Of a stretch of 64,000 bases of DNA, positions 61,162 through 64,000 are shown one piece after another (position 1 is the stretch's first letter; each line of letters opens with the position of its first letter). A model generated the notes under the pieces. That model made no database searches. It saw nothing but the letters and a program-made list of their open reading frames with translations, and was not told the DNA's origin. The stretch is from Paenibacillus sp. AN1007. Its GTDB lineage: Bacteria > Bacillota > Bacilli > Paenibacillales > Paenibacillaceae. The stretch spans positions 5,566,501-5,630,500 of the forward strand of contig NZ_CP159992.1 of NCBI RefSeq assembly GCF_040702995.1, read 5' to 3'. A program made the translations under genes and the position numbers.

Positions 61162-62112
61162 CTACGAACGCAAGAGGAGACCTGCCGCACCTACGATACC
61201 TGCATCATTCCCCAGTGTAGCTTCCAAAATCTGAACACCCTGCTGCAGCGGCTCCGGCGTCAATTGAGCGAACACGGTGCGGATCTCATCAAACAGGAAA
61301 TCCCCTGCCTTGGATACACCACCGCCAACAATGAACAATTCCGGATTCAGTACAGCTGCTACTGTTGCCATGGATTTACCTAAATAGTATGCCGCACGGT
61401 TTACGATCCGCAGGGCTACTTCATCACCCGCTTTGGCCGCATCAAATACTTCCTTGGCAGCGATTTTGTCTACCAAAGCAAGTGACGTATGGTCGCCACG
61501 CTCTACGGCATCCTTCGCCATTCGAATGATTCCCGTTGCAGACGATACCGTCTCCACACATCCCATTTTGCCACAGCCGCACTTGATCGCTTCCAGATCA
61601 GGCACCACACTGATGTGTCCCAGTTCCCCTGCCATACCGGAAAAACCTTGATAGATCTTACCATTCAGGATGAGACCCCCGCCAACGCCTGTACCGAGTG
61701 TGAAGCATACACAATTGTCTACACCCTTGCCAGCTCCAGCCCAAGCTTCACCGAGAGCAGCAACGTTCGCATCATTATCTATTTTGACAGGCTTGCCCAG
61801 ACGTTCTTCCAGAACCGAACGAATGGCTACATTCCGAAATCCAATGTTAGGAGCATGAACAATAATCCCCTCGCGTACATTTGTGAAACCGGCAACTCCT
61901 GCACCGACACCTTCAAGCTGTTCCCAGCTGTATGGCGATTCGGCTACAATATGACGGACATACTTCTCGATGTTGGCGATAACCGTGTCAACGCCCTGAT
62001 CCACTTCAGTCGGTCCTTCATACGTATGCATAAGCTGACCTTGATCATCACATATACCGACCTTGATTGCTGTTCCGCCGAGATCGACCCCAACGTAGAT
62101 TTTCTCAGACAT
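61162..62112 (-). CDS. glk: ROK-family glucokinase
   Basis: 316 aa from the ATG at 62112 (AAAGGTGG upstream; a GTG at 62124 overlaps that site). ATP loop IYVGVDLGGTAIKVG, DNDANVAALGE, GTGVGGGLI, and the ROK zinc motif CGCGKMGCVE. Phosphorylates glucose at O-6. First gene of the glk-rapZ-yvcK-whiA-crh string. Confidence 0.93.
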   Translation of the reverse strand: MSEKIYVGVDLGGTAIKVGICDDQGQLMHTYEGPTEVDQGVDTVIANIEKYVRHIVAESPYSWEQLEGVGAGVAGFTNVREGIIVHAPNIGFRNVAIRSVLEERLGKPVKIDNDANVAALGEAWAGAGKGVDNCVCFTLGTGVGGGLILNGKIYQGFSGMAGELGHISVVPDLEAIKCGCGKMGCVETVSSATGIIRMAKDAVERGDHTSLALVDKIAAKEVFDAAKAGDEVALRIVNRAAYYLGKSMATVAAVLNPELFIVGGGVSKAGDFLFDEIRTVFAQLTPEPLQQGVQILEATLGNDAGIVGAAGLLLRS

Positions 62113-62371
62113 GCTGCAAGCCACCTTTATCTATCTAAAATAGTTTAAGTCCTACGTACCAACTATAATTGAAGGATACGCCGGGGTCAAGACGAGAAGA
62201 CCTCACGCACATCATGCTTTGGCAGGGTTGTGAACGACATCACCCTCCCTTTTTGAATACGTATACATTCTTCCTGTACTCTATTAAAATGCCTCGCTTC
62301 CTCCCTCCCTATTAGAAAAGGAATCCTCTCAACTCATGATATTTCATCGTCACGCGTTCCATTCATACAAA
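62113..62371. other. divergent intergenic region
   Basis: Between glk and the ABC exporter. No gene supported; promoters for both must lie here or just downstream. Confidence 0.35.
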
Positions 62372-62402
62372 ATGACAATTGTCATCTGATATTCATGACA
62401 AT
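62372..62402 (+). promoter_or_regulatory. palindromic operator candidate upstream of the ABC exporter
   Basis: ATGACAATTGTCAT (62372-62385) is a perfect 14-bp palindrome, and ATGACAAT repeats at 62395-62402. A dimeric regulator could bind here; the regulator gene is not in the window. Confidence 0.5.
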
Positions 62403-62477
62403 GTTTACTAAACCCTTCACGTCCTCACAAGTAAGATAAATGTATAACATTTAACCAGACGAAGGACGTGATGATAC

Positions 62478-63392
62478 ATGAATTCACCTAAGACTGTGAT
62501 ACAGCTGGATAATGTCAGCAAGCAGTTCGGAAATAAACAAGCTGTCCACCAAGTTTCACTCAAAATAAACCAAGGATCAATCACCGCTATTCTTGGACCC
62601 AACGGTGCAGGCAAAACGACCACCATCAAGATGATGCTAGGTCTTACCAGCCCTTCTGCAGGCGAAATTACCATTCTTGGCATGCCCCCGGGTCACAAGC
62701 AGGTGCTGCAGCGAATTGGCGTCATGATGCAGGATGTCAGTGTGATGGACTTCCTTACCGTACGCGAGATTATTCGCATGGTACGAAGTTACTATCCGGC
62801 TCCGCTTGATACTGCATCACTTGAGAAATTAACCGGGCTTGCCCCGGCTGATCTGAACCGAAGAGCAGAGAAGCTGTCCGGGGGACAGAAGCGCAGTCTG
62901 AATTTTGCTCTGGCTATGACCGGCAACCCCGACATTCTTTTTTTCGACGAGCCTACTGTTGGCCTGGATTCAGAGACCCGCAGAGCATTCTGGGCCAAGA
63001 TTCGAACCCTTGCACAGCAGGGCAAGACCGTAGTCTTCACCACGCATTATTTGCAGGAAGCCGATGAAGCGGCTAATCGGATTATTCTGTTTAATGAAGG
63101 GGCTATTGCCGCAGACGGAACGCCTGAGCAGATCAAAAGCGGTATGACCAAGCGAATGTTGTCCTTCACCTATGCTCCTTTTCTTGAAAATCAAACCTGG
63201 ATCGAAAAACTGTCCGGCGTAGATCGCGTGCAGTATCACCAGAATCGGTGCATTCTTCATAGTAAAGACACCGACGCGCTGATTCGCCAGATTATAACGA
63301 TGCAGCTTCCCGTTCAGGATATCCGCATTGAAGCCGGACAGTTGGACGATGCCTATGCATCGATGATTAATAAAGCGAAGGAGGAGCAGTAA
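62478..63392 (+). CDS. ABC transporter ATP-binding protein (ABC-2/drug-export type)
   Basis: 304 aa. Walker A GPNGAGKTT (near 39-47), signature LSGGQKRSLNFALA, Walker B LFFDEPTVGLDSE, switch FTTHYLQEADE; a C-terminal extension follows. Resembles Bacillus YvfR-type exporters. Two bases separate its stop from the permease gene. Confidence 0.92.
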   Translation: MNSPKTVIQLDNVSKQFGNKQAVHQVSLKINQGSITAILGPNGAGKTTTIKMMLGLTSPSAGEITILGMPPGHKQVLQRIGVMMQDVSVMDFLTVREIIRMVRSYYPAPLDTASLEKLTGLAPADLNRRAEKLSGGQKRSLNFALAMTGNPDILFFDEPTVGLDSETRRAFWAKIRTLAQQGKTVVFTTHYLQEADEAANRIILFNEGAIAADGTPEQIKSGMTKRMLSFTYAPFLENQTWIEKLSGVDRVQYHQNRCILHSKDTDALIRQIITMQLPVQDIRIEAGQLDDAYASMINKAKEEQ

Positions 63393-63393
63393 C

Positions 63394-64000
63394 ATGTCCA
63401 TGCTGATTGCCCAATCCCGTGCGGAGATGGTTCGAATGATCCGCAACGTCTACTTTGTATTCTGGTCCTTGCTGATACCGGTTCTGTTTTACATTCTATA
63501 TACACGTATATTTACAACAGACGCTGTAGATGCCGAGGCCTGGAATGCACATTATCTCATGTCCATGACCTGCTTCAGTGTGATGGGCTCGTCCATTATG
63601 ACTCTAGGCATTCGCCTCGTGCAGGAAAGAGCCCATGGCTGGGTTACCTACCTGAGGGTTACGCCGCTCCCGAATTCCATTTATTTTGGAGGCAAAATGA
63701 TCGGCCAGACCTTCATCCACATATGCTCGATTATAGTCATCTTCACATCAGGTTACTTGATTAACGGTGTCTCTCTCACCTTCTCCCAGTGGGTCGGTTC
63801 TGCACTCTGGATTCTTGCAGGCTCTCTGCCTTTTCTTGCCCTAGGCACATGCATTGGCACGCTGCGCCGAGTAGATACGGCAAGTGGATTAAGCAACGCC
63901 ATATATCTCTCCCTCGCCCTGCTCGGAGGGATGTGGATGCCGCTTGACGTGATGCCAGAATGGCTTGCACAGATTGGCCGCTGGCTCCCTTCTTATAGTT
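63394..64000 (+). CDS. ABC-2 type permease (partial, C-terminus outside window)
   Basis: ATG at 63394 after GGAGGAG. 202 codons to the window edge: MSMLIAQSRAEMVRMIRN, then about five membrane segments, with the ABC-2 segment TLGIRLVQERAHGWVTYLRVTPLPNSIYF. Partner of the ATPase upstream; YvfS-like. Substrate unknown. Confidence 0.88.
   Translation, partial: MSMLIAQSRAEMVRMIRNVYFVFWSLLIPVLFYILYTRIFTTDAVDAEAWNAHYLMSMTCFSVMGSSIMTLGIRLVQERAHGWVTYLRVTPLPNSIYFGGKMIGQTFIHICSIIVIFTSGYLINGVSLTFSQWVGSALWILAGSLPFLALGTCIGTLRRVDTASGLSNAIYLSLALLGGMWMPLDVMPEWLAQIGRWLPSYS

Overview
The window reads as a chromosomal segment of a low-to-mid GC, spore-forming Bacillales bacterium, most likely a Paenibacillus. 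The reasons are the conserved Firmicutes gene orders (cggR-gap-pgk-tpiA-gpmI-eno, secG/rnr/smpB/ssrA, and glk/rapZ/yvcK/whiA/crh), YesM/YesN two-component regulators beside sugar ABC importers, a large GH38 alpha-mannosidase, a copper-amine-oxidase-N/DUF3298 secreted protein, and proline-rich small proteins that look spore-related. No rRNA, CRISPR array, insertion sequence or phage structural gene was seen.

Layout. 0-9 kb: a truncated alpha/beta hydrolase; a threonate-type acid-sugar operon (PrpR-like regulator, KdgT-like permease, DUF1537 kinase, PdxA2-like dehydrogenase); a MazE/MazF-like pair behind a lipoprotein; an unknown membrane protein; and RidA. 9-12.5 kb: an HxlR regulator with its own inverted-repeat operator, then a TetR regulator controlling a two-gene ABC exporter through two copies of a 14-bp palindrome. 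12.5-30 kb: an AraC regulator divergent from a GH38 alpha-mannosidase, an aldo/keto reductase, an unusual AraC-siderophore-binding-lipoprotein fusion, an MscS channel, a NodB deacetylase, and a complete sugar ABC importer with its YesM/YesN two-component system. 30-41 kb: an accessory, AT-richer stretch with a putative restriction/defence module (C5 methyltransferase, NgoFVII/PLD-type nuclease, Z1 ATPase, and a convergent DUF91/PUA-like nuclease), a DUF2089-membrane protein pair, and several small hypothetical, probably secreted or spore-associated genes. 41-64 kb: core chromosome with ssrA, smpB, rnr, secG, the CggR-controlled glycolytic operon, tRNA-Arg(CCG), clpP under a CtsR box, two secreted proteins, the crh-whiA-yvcK-rapZ-glk cluster, and the start of an ABC-2 exporter.

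How parts work together. The glycolytic genes run from a promoter with a recognisable two-half CggR operator. ssrA, SmpB and RNase R form the trans-translation set; the tag peptide can be read as GKQQTNYAFAA. The threonate genes convert an imported four-carbon acid sugar to its 4-phosphate and then to dihydroxyacetone phosphate, and a CcpA-like cre site sits at their promoter. The sugar importer, mannosidase, deacetylase and AraC regulators fit a plant-polysaccharide or glycan-scavenging lifestyle.

The most notable observations are a Fur-box promoter lying inside one continuous reading frame that joins an AraC regulator to a lipoprotein; the methyltransferase/PLD/Z1 module; a roughly 110-bp dispersed repeat in two distant intergenic regions; a likely AUU start codon; a four-unit direct-repeat array before DUF2089; and a leader ORF that stops exactly at the 5' end of tmRNA.
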